Source: Crossiella sp. S99.2 (GTDB lineage: Bacteria > Actinomycetota > Actinomycetes > Mycobacteriales > Pseudonocardiaceae). From it: DNA of 64,000 nt. The notes under the pieces are model-generated. The model made no database searches, had not been told where the DNA came from, and saw only the letters and a program-made list of their open reading frames with translations. Position 1 is the first letter of the stretch, and every line of letters starts with the position of its first letter. The stretch lies in the NCBI RefSeq assembly GCF_023094165.1, contig NZ_JALMDK010000002.1, positions 199,541 to 263,540 of the forward strand, in the 5' to 3' direction. Below, one piece after another: positions 51,725-59,691 of this stretch. Both the position numbers and the translations under genes were made by a program.

Positions 51725-52489
51725 CTACTTCTTAGCTGGCGTCCGCTCGTCGCTGGTGACCAGCTTGGGATTGCTGCCCTGTAGTCCGGCCTCGAATCCG
51801 TCCTCGTGCAGGGTGTCCGCGCTGAGGGTCCTGCACTCGGGGAACCGCTTCTTGAACGCGGTCGCGATCCGGTCGCGGTCACTCTTCATGATCCCTGCAC
51901 TGGCCTTGCCAGCGAGAGACTCGTCGAGGGCCCGGAGCGCTTGCGCGGTCTTGATGGCGGTGCCGAGACCGAATCCCTTGAGGTACGAGCGGAAGAAGTC
52001 CCGCCGCGCACGGCCACGCTGGCTCTTCTCCTTGGGGATGTCCTTGCCGGTGGTCTTCATGTACATCTCGGTCGCTGCTTCGCCACGGCGCTCCGCTTCC
52101 GCCATGAGCACTGGGAACAGGAGCTTCATGAACGCGATCGTGCTCGCCGGTCCGACGATCCTGACCGTGCGCGGAGTCGAGTCGAGGACGTTGTCGAGGT
52201 GGATCGGCTGGCAGCCAAGGGCTTGAGCCATGCGGAAGGGGATCGCGGCGCGACCCTTGCCGTGGTGGCCCTGGCCGGTGACCTCGAAGTCCCAGTCCAC
52301 CAGGTTCTCCGGTCGGCGACCGGCCTTGGCTCGCTGGGTGGCGACGGCGACGGTTGCCCGCTCGGACAGCTCAGCCGCGAGGGCGATGTTGAGCTGGGCG
52401 TCGAGATCGGGAGTCGCCGGGTCCTGGATCTTGTTGATCAGCATGGCGATCTTCGCGTTGGCGCGGTCGATGGGGGTGGTGTTGGCCAT
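51725..52489 (-). CDS. DUF2786-like protein
   Basis: 254 aa from ATG 52489 (AAGGA upstream). N-terminal part (NAKIAMLINKIQDPATPDLDAQLNIALAAELSERA region) resembles DUF2786 domains, here with unusual spacing. A central region and a basic helical C-terminal part follow (RGRARRDFFRSYLKGFGLG). Such proteins are common in actinophages; function unknown. Transcribed from its own promoter/leader (52506-52590). Confidence 0.6.
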   Translation of the reverse strand: MANTTPIDRANAKIAMLINKIQDPATPDLDAQLNIALAAELSERATVAVATQRAKAGRRPENLVDWDFEVTGQGHHGKGRAAIPFRMAQALGCQPIHLDNVLDSTPRTVRIVGPASTIAFMKLLFPVLMAEAERRGEAATEMYMKTTGKDIPKEKSQRGRARRDFFRSYLKGFGLGTAIKTAQALRALDESLAGKASAGIMKSDRDRIATAFKKRFPECRTLSADTLHEDGFEAGLQGSNPKLVTSDERTPAKK

Positions 52490-52505
52490 GGTTCCTTCTC
52501 TGTCG

Positions 52506-52590
52506 TGATCGCGGTTGTGGTGTCGGTTCGGGGGTCTGAAGTCCCTGTCCGACGTCACTAACTATATCCGGAACGCAGCGCAGATGGAAG
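52506..52590 (-). repeat. Duplicated promoter-leader (copy 1)
   Basis: About 70 bp closely matching 53825-53893: the leader ends with the 12-mer TGATCGCGGTTG (plus-strand orientation) directly before the ribosome binding site and has TATAGT (minus strand, 52561-52566) as -10. The -35 of this copy is poor (CTTCCA). Serves the DUF2786-like gene. Confidence 0.75.
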
Positions 52591-52683
52591 CGTGTCGAGG
52601 GTCACTTCTGGCCTGCTGGTGGGGGTAGCCGATCGATCGGCCACCCCCACCAGTCTGGTCATTCCGGTGTCAGGTCTTCCCGG

Positions 52684-53196
52684 CTAGCTGGAAAACTTGT
52701 GCCACATCGGCGCATCCGGGTTTGGCTCTCGCAGGTGCCAGCAATCAGCCCAGGCTGCTTGCCAAGAGGTGAAGGCGTTCTGATCGTAGAACTCCCAGGC
52801 AATCTGTCCGATTCTGAAGCTGACGTGCCGCATCTTGTGTCGAGTCGCTTCAATGAGTCGCACTCTCAGTAAGGGCAGATCGTTAGTGTCCCAGTTGACT
52901 TCTACTGAGATCCCATCTGCGCCGTGGTGGCCAAAGATGATCGGAATATCTGGTGCGACCACGGGAAGTGAGGTGAACAGGTGGCCGTACTTGTTGCAGT
53001 ATTTGCCAACTCTTGCGATCAGGTCCTGGTCGCAGTGGGTGAATGTAACGCCATCGGCGAAGTTGATCTCACATCGGCCGCCGCCGTAGCAACGGCTGTG
53101 ATGCCATTCGTAGTTGTAGTCAGTGCATCGAATGGTGACATTTGAGACCTGCGGCTCATAGTGACTGCCGTTTTCTCCCCAGACGATAAACGTCAT
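52684..53196 (-). CDS. Unknown accessory protein B (paralogue-like to A)
   Basis: 170 aa; ATG 53196 with GAGGATC upstream. Not recognised. It has five cysteines and many His/Trp/Tyr. The C-terminal part (FRIGQIAWEFYDQNAFTSWQ) resembles that of the neighbouring gene (HLGPIRLRFWDQDGLDCWQ). GC content and third-position bias are clearly lower than in surrounding phage genes, suggesting separate acquisition. Probably cotranscribed with gene A, 96 bp upstream. Confidence 0.65.
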   Translation of the reverse strand: MTFIVWGENGSHYEPQVSNVTIRCTDYNYEWHHSRCYGGGRCEINFADGVTFTHCDQDLIARVGKYCNKYGHLFTSLPVVAPDIPIIFGHHGADGISVEVNWDTNDLPLLRVRLIEATRHKMRHVSFRIGQIAWEFYDQNAFTSWQAAWADCWHLREPNPDAPMWHKFSS

Positions 53197-53292
53197 CTGA
53201 TCCTCAGTTCGCGGTTGGTCTCACCGGGTCTGAAGCCGGTTTGGAGGCGGGACGGTCGGGTGAGGTTTGCTCACCCCGACCGTCCTACTTAA

Positions 53293-53814
53293 TCAGTGGT
53301 TGGTCCACAGATCCTGGTGGCAGTTGCAGGGATTGCCGTGCCAGTGGCCTGGGGTGTGGTCGAAGATTCGCCAGAGTGACTGCCAGCAGTCAAGACCGTC
53401 CTGATCCCAGAACCTCAGCCGGATGGGGCCGAGGTGGATCATTCCGACCTTGTTTGCCGCGTCGTCGGTGGACATGCCCCAAGCGATGTTAGTCGGCTCA
53501 CGGAAGTAGACCTGAGAGAAGACAATCGGTTCTTCGGAGAAGAACGGCACGCGTCCACGATAGGTGGCCGCAAGGTTGGAGAAGATTCTCCGGTTGAGGT
53601 GCCAGCCCAAGCTATGGGAGACCGTCATGTCCGATACGTGGATCATCAGGCCAGGAGTGGAAATTACAGGTTCGCCGAATTCATCCCGCCGGACGCTGGA
53701 CATGGGAGAGGGCCAATTGATGCGCCCCAGGTGTCCGGCCCAATTGGAGACTACCTGTGTGCTGCCCAACTGGTTTGGACTTGGGGTCTTCTCGCTACTG
53801 CGATACCTGCTCAT
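53293..53814 (-). CDS. Unknown accessory protein A (paralogue-like to B)
   Basis: 173 aa; ATG 53814 with AAGGA upstream. No family recognised. C-terminal segment shares the pattern G-x-I-x-x-x-F-W/Y-D-Q-x-x-x-x-x-W-Q with gene B, followed here by a His/Cys-rich end (GHWHGNPCNCHQDLW) that could bind metal. Lower GC than its neighbours. Driven by the promoter at 53879-53908. Confidence 0.65.
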   Translation of the reverse strand: MSRYRSSEKTPSPNQLGSTQVVSNWAGHLGRINWPSPMSSVRRDEFGEPVISTPGLMIHVSDMTVSHSLGWHLNRRIFSNLAATYRGRVPFFSEEPIVFSQVYFREPTNIAWGMSTDDAANKVGMIHLGPIRLRFWDQDGLDCWQSLWRIFDHTPGHWHGNPCNCHQDLWTNH

Positions 53815-53824
53815 GGAGTTCCTT

Positions 53825-53908
53825 TGATCGCGGTTGTGGTGTCGGGGCCGGGGTCTGAATCCCTTGCCGACGTCACAAACTATATCCGGAACGCTGCGCG
53901 CTGCGCAA
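53825..53908 (-). repeat. Duplicated promoter-leader (copy 2)
   Basis: Matches copy 1 over about 70 bp. On the minus strand: TTGCGC (53903-53908), 18-bp spacer, TATAGT (53879-53884), then the leader ending in the reverse complement of TGATCGCGGTTG (53825-53836) and the ribosome binding site of gene A. Confidence 0.78.
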
Positions 53909-53960
53909 GAGTGTCCCGCGTCACCTAAACTGGGGCAGCCCGGCTTGCCGGGTCTCCTTC

Positions 53961-53972
53961 TGATCGCGGTTG
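53961..53972 (-). repeat. Third, orphan copy of the 12-bp leader element
   Basis: TGATCGCGGTTG again, here followed on the minus strand by AGAAGGAG but by no usable start; the frame closes within a few codons. It looks like the remains of a third leader-gene unit. Confidence 0.6.
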
Positions 53973-53985
53973 AGAAGTGGGAGTA

Positions 53986-54033
53986 GCGAGGCCCGCGGTC
54001 TGAACGGTCCTTTTAGGACTGCGCGGGCCTCGC
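53986..54033 (-). terminator. Terminator after the early operon
   Basis: A 12-bp stem (53986-53997 with 54022-54033) enclosing an inner GTCCTTTTAGGAC hairpin, eight bases after the stop of the gene at 54041. The inner core equals that of the terminator at 34430-34470. Confidence 0.75.
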
Positions 54034-54040
54034 GCCGGAA

Positions 54041-54919
54041 TCAGCCGGCTGGAGCCGTCACCCGGCTACGCCCCCTCCGTTGCCATGAGGCCAGTACATC
54101 CGTGCGGGCGTACAGCGCCCGGCTTCGGTTGCCGTAGTTGTGCCATTGGTCCTCATGCCGCCACCGGCGCAAGGTGCCGCTGGGCACGCGGAGCCACACC
54201 GTGAACGAGGCGATCTCTATGACCGCGGGTCCCCCCATCTGGAACCGCAGGTCATCCCAGCGTTCCCGCGGCCACGCCGCCCCGCACGAGCGGCACGTGA
54301 TCCGCTCGCTGTGCAGCCGAACGCGAAGCTGCTGGCCGCACACCACCAGGTGCGCCGAACCGGGGTCCGGCACCCGAGCGGGGCAGGTCCCAACCGGTAC
54401 CGAGCGTTCCTGGAGGCCGAGCGTGGCCAGCAGTTGCCGTTGCAGGGCATAGATTTCCTCGGCCAGATCGACGACCCAGAGCTGTTTGGTGACGAAGTCC
54501 AGGTGCTTGATGATCACCCGGACTTCGCCCGCCACGGTGGCCGGGCCGGACCGCTCTGGCGCGCCGGTGTACTCGATGATGTTGTCCGCCCAGCTCGACA
54601 TGACGGCCAGGACCGAATGCGGGTCGCCCTCCTCCTCGTGCCGGGTACGGATGTCGGTGGCGACGATGACCGCGTCATTGGCCGGTGACCGGCTACCGAA
54701 ACCGGGCGCGCCCCTAGTGCCGGTGGGGCCGGTGGTGCCCGGGATCAGTGCGTCGTCGAGCAGGGCGTAGAGGTCGACGATCTCGCCCAGGGCGGACCGC
54801 AGCTCGGTCGCGCACGGGTCGCAGGTCAGGTAGCCGTGCTGGGCGAGCCAGGGCGTTCCGGATGCCGTCCGGCATCCCAGGACGCATGCGGGCCGTTCAC
54901 GGTCGATCGTGGTGCTCAC
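54041..54919 (-). CDS. Zinc-finger/HTH early protein
   Basis: 292 aa from GTG 54919 (GGAGG upstream; GTGA overlap with the previous stop). Two cysteine clusters (CVLGC with CDPC, and CRSCGAAWPRERW later) suggest zinc ribbons, and the C-terminal 70 residues look like an HTH (VWLRVPSGTLRRWRHEDQW). Collagen-like GTTGPTGTRGAPG occurs near residue 70. Last gene of the early operon; a DNA-binding role is inferred. Confidence 0.62.
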   Translation of the reverse strand: MSTTIDRERPACVLGCRTASGTPWLAQHGYLTCDPCATELRSALGEIVDLYALLDDALIPGTTGPTGTRGAPGFGSRSPANDAVIVATDIRTRHEEEGDPHSVLAVMSSWADNIIEYTGAPERSGPATVAGEVRVIIKHLDFVTKQLWVVDLAEEIYALQRQLLATLGLQERSVPVGTCPARVPDPGSAHLVVCGQQLRVRLHSERITCRSCGAAWPRERWDDLRFQMGGPAVIEIASFTVWLRVPSGTLRRWRHEDQWHNYGNRSRALYARTDVLASWQRRGRSRVTAPAG

Positions 54920-55428
54920 GCAGTGACCTCCTGGCGGGTCGTGTTGAACCGGGACGGGTGGAGGCGGACGGCACCGGCGCGGCCGAGGACCCGAGCCAGC
55001 CGCAGCGAGCCGACCCGGCGGCACAACACCGTGGCCACGGCCTGGCACCCCGGGTGCGGACATGGCCGTTCCAGCGCGGTGAGCTGGGCCGTCGACGGGG
55101 CTGGCCAGCCCATCTGTTCGCGGATGAGCGCAAGCCCTCGCTGGGCAGCCTCGGCGGCGGTGGCGCGATCGGCCCCGGTGGGGAGCGCCGCCCGCCGGTC
55201 GGCCCGCATTCGCCGGTCGGCCTGGACGCGGTCGAGGATGTGCGCCGGGGTTACGCGCACGGTCTCCCGCCGGACGTGGGCGAGGATGGCCGATTCACAT
55301 TCGGCGAAGGACGTGCCGCACAGTGCCGTGCGCCAGGCCAACACGTCGGCCTCGCCCACCGTGCGCTGGTCGTAGGCGGCGGCCAGGGCGAGCAGCCGGG
55401 CTGCCTCGGAGAGGCCCATCGGGGTCAC
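54916..55428 (-). CDS. Early-region protein, possible replication accessory
   Basis: 170 aa from GTG 55428 (GTGA overlap). Helical N-terminus (SEAARLLALAAAYDQRTVGE), then VTPAHILDRVQADRR and a cysteine pair (CPHPGCQAVATVLC) near the end. This type of protein follows a replication-initiation gene in actinophages, which could suggest a helicase loader-like role, but no motif proves it. Confidence 0.58.
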   Translation of the reverse strand: MTPMGLSEAARLLALAAAYDQRTVGEADVLAWRTALCGTSFAECESAILAHVRRETVRVTPAHILDRVQADRRMRADRRAALPTGADRATAAEAAQRGLALIREQMGWPAPSTAQLTALERPCPHPGCQAVATVLCRRVGSLRLARVLGRAGAVRLHPSRFNTTRQEVTA

Positions 55429-56255
55429 CGCGGGCCCTCCTGCAGCTCGGCGACGCGGGTCGCGGGGGCGCTCTCCTCCGCCGCGAATCGCTCGGCGAGC
55501 TTGAGCGCGGCGTTGACCCTGGAGTCGGTGGTGGAGGTCTTGGACGGGTTGCCGGTTGGCGCCCGCATCGCCTCGCCCACGATCTCGGGCAACAGACCTG
55601 CCCCGACCGCCTTGGTGGCCCACAGCCGCAAGCCGTGGCCGACCTGGTCGACGCCGAGGCCCTCGGCCAGCAGCCGCGCCGACTCGTCGACCAGGCGGCT
55701 GGTCACCGCGCTGGGCTGGGTCGGTACCAGCTCGGCGACCAGGCTCACGGCGGCCTGCATGTGATCCGGGCCAGGCATCCGACGGCGTGCACTGGGAGGG
55801 GCGGCGGCCCATCGGTCCGGCACAGCAACAGATCCCGCCCGATCAGCGTAAGAACCATCCGGGTCGGGCCGGGTCGGGTCGGGGGAGGCGTGACCGCGGT
55901 CCTCGTCACGCGTGACGTCCTGGCCGGACCTGCGTGCTCGGCTACGGGCCTGGCGGTCAGCCGCAGCCCGGCGGCGGCCCAGAACTTCTTCGCGGGAGGG
56001 CTGGTAGTCGGACCAGTCGTGAAACTGCCAACCCTCCTCGTCGCCGTCCACCGCGGGCACCCACAGGCCGGCGGCGACCAGGCGGGCAGCCTGCCGGGCC
56101 GTGCCGTACCGGGTGGCGATGTCGGTGGGGACGAACCCGCCGGAGAGGGCGCGTGACGACCAGGCGCCGCAGAGCACCCACAACCCCATCGCGGTTCCGG
56201 CTTTGCGGACCTTGCGGTGATCAGGAAGGGAGTCGTCGACCTTGAACCAGGTCAC
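55425..56255 (-). CDS. Phage replication-initiation (replisome organiser-like) protein
   Basis: 276 aa from GTG 56255 (GGGAGG upstream; GTGA overlap). Starts TWFKVDDSLPDHRKVRKAG, the winged-helix opening of many phage replication proteins. A basic, Asp/Pro-rich linker follows, and the C-terminal domain is helical (GDQVGHGLRLWATKAVGA-like region). It probably recruits the host helicase to the phage origin; no origin repeats are seen inside the gene. Confidence 0.68.
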   Translation of the reverse strand: MTWFKVDDSLPDHRKVRKAGTAMGLWVLCGAWSSRALSGGFVPTDIATRYGTARQAARLVAAGLWVPAVDGDEEGWQFHDWSDYQPSREEVLGRRRAAADRQARSRARRSGQDVTRDEDRGHASPDPTRPDPDGSYADRAGSVAVPDRWAAAPPSARRRMPGPDHMQAAVSLVAELVPTQPSAVTSRLVDESARLLAEGLGVDQVGHGLRLWATKAVGAGLLPEIVGEAMRAPTGNPSKTSTTDSRVNAALKLAERFAAEESAPATRVAELQEGPR

Positions 56256-56491
56256 CGGACACCTCCCGCGTCGAACTGGTGCGCGGGCAGGCCGAGCCGG
56301 GTCCGGATCAGCGCGACGACGTAGGTGGACATCCGGCTGATCTCGGCAACCCGGGGATCGGGCCAGCCTGCGCAGTGCAGGCTGGTGACCAGGATTTCCC
56401 GCCCGCGTGGGGTCAGCTCTTCGCCGACCAGTTCGCCGCGCAGGCACCGGCGAACCTGTTCGGCATCGTGGTGTTGGTCAGCAGGCAGCAT
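56252..56491 (-). CDS. Small HTH early protein
   Basis: 79 aa; ATG 56491 overlaps the preceding stop region by 14 bp. C-terminal helix-turn-helix-like stretch (GWPDPRVAEISRMSTYVVALIRTRLGL). Read in the tight early operon. Specific role unknown. Confidence 0.58.
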   Translation of the reverse strand: MLPADQHHDAEQVRRCLRGELVGEELTPRGREILVTSLHCAGWPDPRVAEISRMSTYVVALIRTRLGLPAHQFDAGGVR

Positions 56492-56942
56492 CGGTCACCG
56501 CCTCATCGGCCTGGTGCTCGCGGAGCGCGATCAGGTCCAAGGCGTAGATCGGCTGGAGCTTGTTCGTGTTGCGCGCGGACGCGTCGGTGCAGTGGACGTA
56601 GCGGCCGGTCGGCACGAGCAGTTCGAGTTCCACCATCCGCCGGACCGTCGCGCCCAGCATCGGCCGGTGGACCCAGCGGGGCACCAGCGCGCGCCATCGG
56701 TTGGCGGTGGTCTCGCGGAACGGGTCGCCGAGCGCGTCGTCGAGAATGGCCTCGACCACGGCGGCCACGTCGTCGCGGTTGCGGGGTTCGGCCACGAGCA
56801 GCGCGGTAATCGCCGAGGTCGTCTCGGCGAGGTCCGGCGGAGCGGCCGCAACGTGGTCGGTGATCTGTGTGACCAGGGTCGCTAGCACGACCGGCGTCTG
56901 TTCGCCGCGTGGCTCAGTCGGCCTGGAATCGTTGTGTGGCAT
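56478..56942 (-). CDS. Early-region protein with winged-helix-like C-terminus
   Basis: 154 aa; ATG 56942 with GGAGGG upstream. Alpha-helical first half; second half (RRMVELELLVPTGRYVHCTD) fits a winged helix. Second gene of the leftward early operon. No family recognised. Confidence 0.55.
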   Translation of the reverse strand: MPHNDSRPTEPRGEQTPVVLATLVTQITDHVAAAPPDLAETTSAITALLVAEPRNRDDVAAVVEAILDDALGDPFRETTANRWRALVPRWVHRPMLGATVRRMVELELLVPTGRYVHCTDASARNTNKLQPIYALDLIALREHQADEAVTDAAC

Positions 56943-57090
56943 AGAAAGCCGCCCTCCTGGCGGCGACTACAGTCCGTTGTGGACTTTCTGGACCGGAGGG
57001 CCGACCGTCCGCGGAGGACTGTCGGCCGCAGGGTATGAGCGAGAGCCACACCGCCAAGGTGGCTCCGCCCAGAGGGCGTTCGGGCAGCAT
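56914..57090 (-). CDS. Small first gene of the early operon
   Basis: 58 aa. ATG 57090 has GGGAGG seven bases upstream, the strongest site in the region. Hydrophobic N-terminal half (GGATLAVWLSLIPCG), basic C-terminal half (RTVVAARRAAFYATQRF). Overlaps the next gene by 29 bp. Could be a short regulator or leader peptide. Confidence 0.52.
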   Translation of the reverse strand: MLPERPLGGATLAVWLSLIPCGRQSSADGRPSGPESPQRTVVAARRAAFYATQRFQAD

Positions 57091-57449
57091 GAGGTGACCT
57101 CCCTGCAACGGGCGCGGACCGGCGCGGTCGGACGGGACAGGGTGCGGCCGACGCCAACGGGGCGCAACGGTGAACGGCTCAGCGAGTCGCCCCGCCCGGG
57201 GGTTCGCGGTTAAGCCGTGTGGGTGATGCGGGCGCTACGGCATTCGAGTGAGGCCCGGGTCATGTAATGAAATGTGCAGATTGCACGATCGACGGTATAG
57301 CGCGTCTGCGTGTTGTGGTGACCACCCGGAGCCTCCCCGCTCTCAATGTCCGGCGGGAGTTTAGGCCGGTTGCGTAGGCTATCGTCAACCCGTGTTAGGA
57401 AATCGGCCGATTTCGTAACCGCTGTTAATACTTGGATGGAGGGGGAGGC
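57091..57449. other. Divergent early/lysogeny control region
   Basis: About 360 bp without a gene, AT-richer than its surroundings, between the leftward early operon and the rightward repressor. Holds two palindromes: GTGCA-GAT-TGCAC (57274-57286) and the 16-bp site annotated separately. TAATAC at 57425 could be the repressor -10. This is the expected site of the lysis-lysogeny switch. Confidence 0.6.
57399..57414. promoter_or_regulatory. 16-bp perfect palindrome, probable repressor operator
   Basis: GAAATCGGCCGATTTC, with GTTA and TAAC extending the symmetry on either side. It lies 36 bp before the repressor start, where it would overlap the -35 region, so autoregulation is likely. Confidence 0.72.
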
Positions 57450-57905
57450 GTGCAGGACCCCAGCGATGACACGTTGCCGACAACCGCTGACGTGCTGAAC
57501 CTGCTGTTCCGCAAGGTGCTCAAGCCGAACGGCCGGGAGTACTCCAACGTCGACGTCGCGACGGCGATGCGGGCAGTCGGCGTGGACGTCACCTCGGCCT
57601 ACATCTCCCAGTTGCGCAGCGGAGCCCGCAAGGACCCACGCATCAGCTACTGCGACGCGCTCGCCCGGGTTTTCAACGTCCCGGCCGCGGTCTTCGTGTG
57701 CAGTGTGGAGTACGCCCAGCTGGCGTACCGGCTGGAGACGCCCGTCAGGTCCGTGCTGCCTGTGCCGCGCCCTGAGCAGCACGCCATGTTGCGCACGTTC
57801 GACACGCTCGGCCCGAAAGGGCAGGAGCTGATACTTGGGCTGCTCAACCAGGTCAAAGAAATCGAACGCGAACCTGGCCGTGGCAACGGGGCCGATGATG
57901 TGTAG
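57450..57905 (+). CDS. EspR/XRE-type HTH repressor
   Basis: 151 aa from GTG 57450. N-terminal HTH of the EspR-like kind (DVLNLLFRKVLKPNG then TSAYISQLRSGARKDPR), then a C-terminal helical part (MLRTFDTLGPKGQELILGLL) typical of dimerising XRE regulators in Actinobacteria. First gene of the rightward block and just downstream of the palindrome; the probable lysogeny repressor. Its end overlaps the peptidase gene start. Confidence 0.78.
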   Translation: MQDPSDDTLPTTADVLNLLFRKVLKPNGREYSNVDVATAMRAVGVDVTSAYISQLRSGARKDPRISYCDALARVFNVPAAVFVCSVEYAQLAYRLETPVRSVLPVPRPEQHAMLRTFDTLGPKGQELILGLLNQVKEIEREPGRGNGADDV

Positions 57906-58500
57906 GCCCGAACAGCACCAGGAAGCCCACGGCTTGCTGGAGCGGATGTTCGGTCGGCGCGCCCGCGCCGCTGCCGAACCTGCCGACGACGGTCCGGTCG
58001 TAGACGAACAGGGTGTTCGACGCCTTGTCGCCGAACTTGGGCTGACGGTCCCGTGCGACCTGGACCAGGTGATAGCGCGTGTCGCTGAACGGCGCGGGCG
58101 CCCGATCCAGGTGATCCCCTTCTCCGCAGCAGTGGTCGAGAGGGCACGCCGGAACCGCGTGCCGATGCCGTTCGGAATGTGGCTGGCGGGCAACGAGGTC
58201 GACTTCATCTTCTTCCGGGAGGACACCACCGTGCCCCATCAGGAACACGTTGTGCTGCACGAACTCGGGCACCTTTGCTGCCGCCACGAGACCCGCCACG
58301 TCGACGACGACGTGATCACCGATGCGGCCGCGCTCGGCGATGCGCTGGGGGACGCGGCCACCCGCACCGTCTACGGCGACGCCGTTGAGTGCGCCGCGGA
58401 GCACTTTGCCTACCTCGTCGCCGGGCACCTGTCGCACAACCCGGCCCCGCCGGAGCACCAACCGATGGTCGACCGGTACCGCAGGATATTGGGGGGATAG
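57898..58500 (+). CDS. ImmA/IrrE-type metallopeptidase
   Basis: 200 aa from ATG 57898 (ATG 57895 is equally possible). Zinc-peptidase motif HELGHLCCRH (HExxH) in the middle and AAEHFAYLVAGH later. In integrative elements such as ICEBs1, ImmA cleaves the partner repressor to induce the element. The overlap with the repressor gene fits this pairing. Whether it is induced by DNA damage is unknown. Confidence 0.84.
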   Translation: MCRPEQHQEAHGLLERMFGRRARAAAEPADDGPVVDEQGVRRLVAELGLTVPCDLDQVIARVAERRGRPIQVIPFSAAVVERARRNRVPMPFGMWLAGNEVDFIFFREDTTVPHQEHVVLHELGHLCCRHETRHVDDDVITDAAALGDALGDAATRTVYGDAVECAAEHFAYLVAGHLSHNPAPPEHQPMVDRYRRILGG

Positions 58501-58503
58501 GCC

Positions 58504-59691
58504 ATGGATCGAGTGCTGCACCTGTTCGCGGTGGTGCTGGTCACCGTCGCGTTGGTGTACCGGGTGCGCGCGTTGCGACGCAGACCGGACCCGGGCGTCC
58601 GCGCGATGGTCGAATCGTTGGTGTGGTTGGACATCGCCTTGGTGATCGGCTTCCTTCAGCTCCGGCTGGTCGATCTGCTGGGCGTGCCCGCCCTGCCTCA
58701 GCTGGTCCAGCACATCGCAGTCCTGGCGGCCGCCTTCGCCCTCGCGAAGTTCACGCTGTACCTGCGGCTGGACGATCAGGAAGTCGGCCGCCGTGCGCGT
58801 GGCCGGTTGGCCGTGCTCGTGCTGGGCTGCACCGGGTTGGTGGTCTTCTACCTGCTGGGTCCATTGCCCGAGGGCATCCCGGTGATCAACGGCGTGTACG
58901 GCGACCGGCCGTTCGTCCTGGAGTACCTGACGCTGTACAACATCGCGCTTGGCTGGGCGTTGGTGGACGTCGCCGTGTCCGCACGGGTCGCGCGGCATGT
59001 GCCGCTGCGCTGGCTGCGCCGAGGACTGCGCCTGCTGACCTGGGGCGCGGCCGCCGGTCTGCTCTACGTCGGACACAAAGCCGTCTACAGCGCGGTGCGC
59101 GCGTTCGGTGGCTCCCTGCCGTGGGAAGAACACGGCCCTGCCGGGATCGGGACGCTGATCGTGCTGCCCGCGATCGTGCTGCTGATGGCCGGAGTCCTGG
59201 TGCCGCCGCTCGGTCCGGTGTGGGATGCCCGTCGCGCCTACCGTGCGCTGACTCCACTGTGGCGCGCGCTCATGGAGCAGGCCCCCGAGTTGCGTTTCAA
59301 CCGGCCGACCTCGACGTCGGAAAGCCGTGCGGCGGCTCGGCTTCGCGGGCGGGTGGTGGAGATCAGGGACGTGCTCGTCGGCCCGTTGCAGATGTACCTG
59401 ACGCCCAGCCTCGCCGAGCGCGCACGCGCCCTGGCCGCAGCTCAAGGGCTGAGCGGCGAAGCCCTCGACATCGCAGCGGAAGCGGCCGTGATCGCGGTCG
59501 CCTTGCGTCTGCGGTCGAGCGGCTTGCCGCCCCTGACGGCCACACCCGCCCAGTTCGGCTACTCGGACAGCGCCGATCCTGACCGGGACGTCGCCAGACT
59601 GGTCCAGCTATCGCGTGCGTTCAGCACGTCCCCGATCGCCAACACCCTTCTCGAAGAGGTTTTCGCCGATGAGCAGCCCGCACACCACTGA
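58504..59691 (+). CDS. Seven-helix MAB_1171c-family membrane protein
   Basis: 395 aa. About seven membrane helices in residues 1-235, then a cytoplasmic helical domain with an Arg-rich middle (SESRAAARLRGRVVEIRDVLVGP). It matches what is annotated as the MAB_1171c family of putative transporters, which commonly follows an XRE-ImmA pair in actinobacteria. A transport role is unproven; it could be a membrane sensor for the peptidase. Confidence 0.72.
   Translation: MDRVLHLFAVVLVTVALVYRVRALRRRPDPGVRAMVESLVWLDIALVIGFLQLRLVDLLGVPALPQLVQHIAVLAAAFALAKFTLYLRLDDQEVGRRARGRLAVLVLGCTGLVVFYLLGPLPEGIPVINGVYGDRPFVLEYLTLYNIALGWALVDVAVSARVARHVPLRWLRRGLRLLTWGAAAGLLYVGHKAVYSAVRAFGGSLPWEEHGPAGIGTLIVLPAIVLLMAGVLVPPLGPVWDARRAYRALTPLWRALMEQAPELRFNRPTSTSESRAAARLRGRVVEIRDVLVGPLQMYLTPSLAERARALAAAQGLSGEALDIAAEAAVIAVALRLRSSGLPPLTATPAQFGYSDSADPDRDVARLVQLSRAFSTSPIANTLLEEVFADEQPAHH

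Noticed and set aside
53939..53952. Short CCCGGC-TT-GCCGGG hairpin as a separate terminator
   Set aside because: Only 6 bp and common by chance in this composition; a stronger hairpin lies 40 bp away.
56882..57157. Alternative 91-codon minus-strand frame at the start of the early operon
   Set aside because: It overlaps the 58-aa frame, which has a strong GGGAGG and better codon bias.
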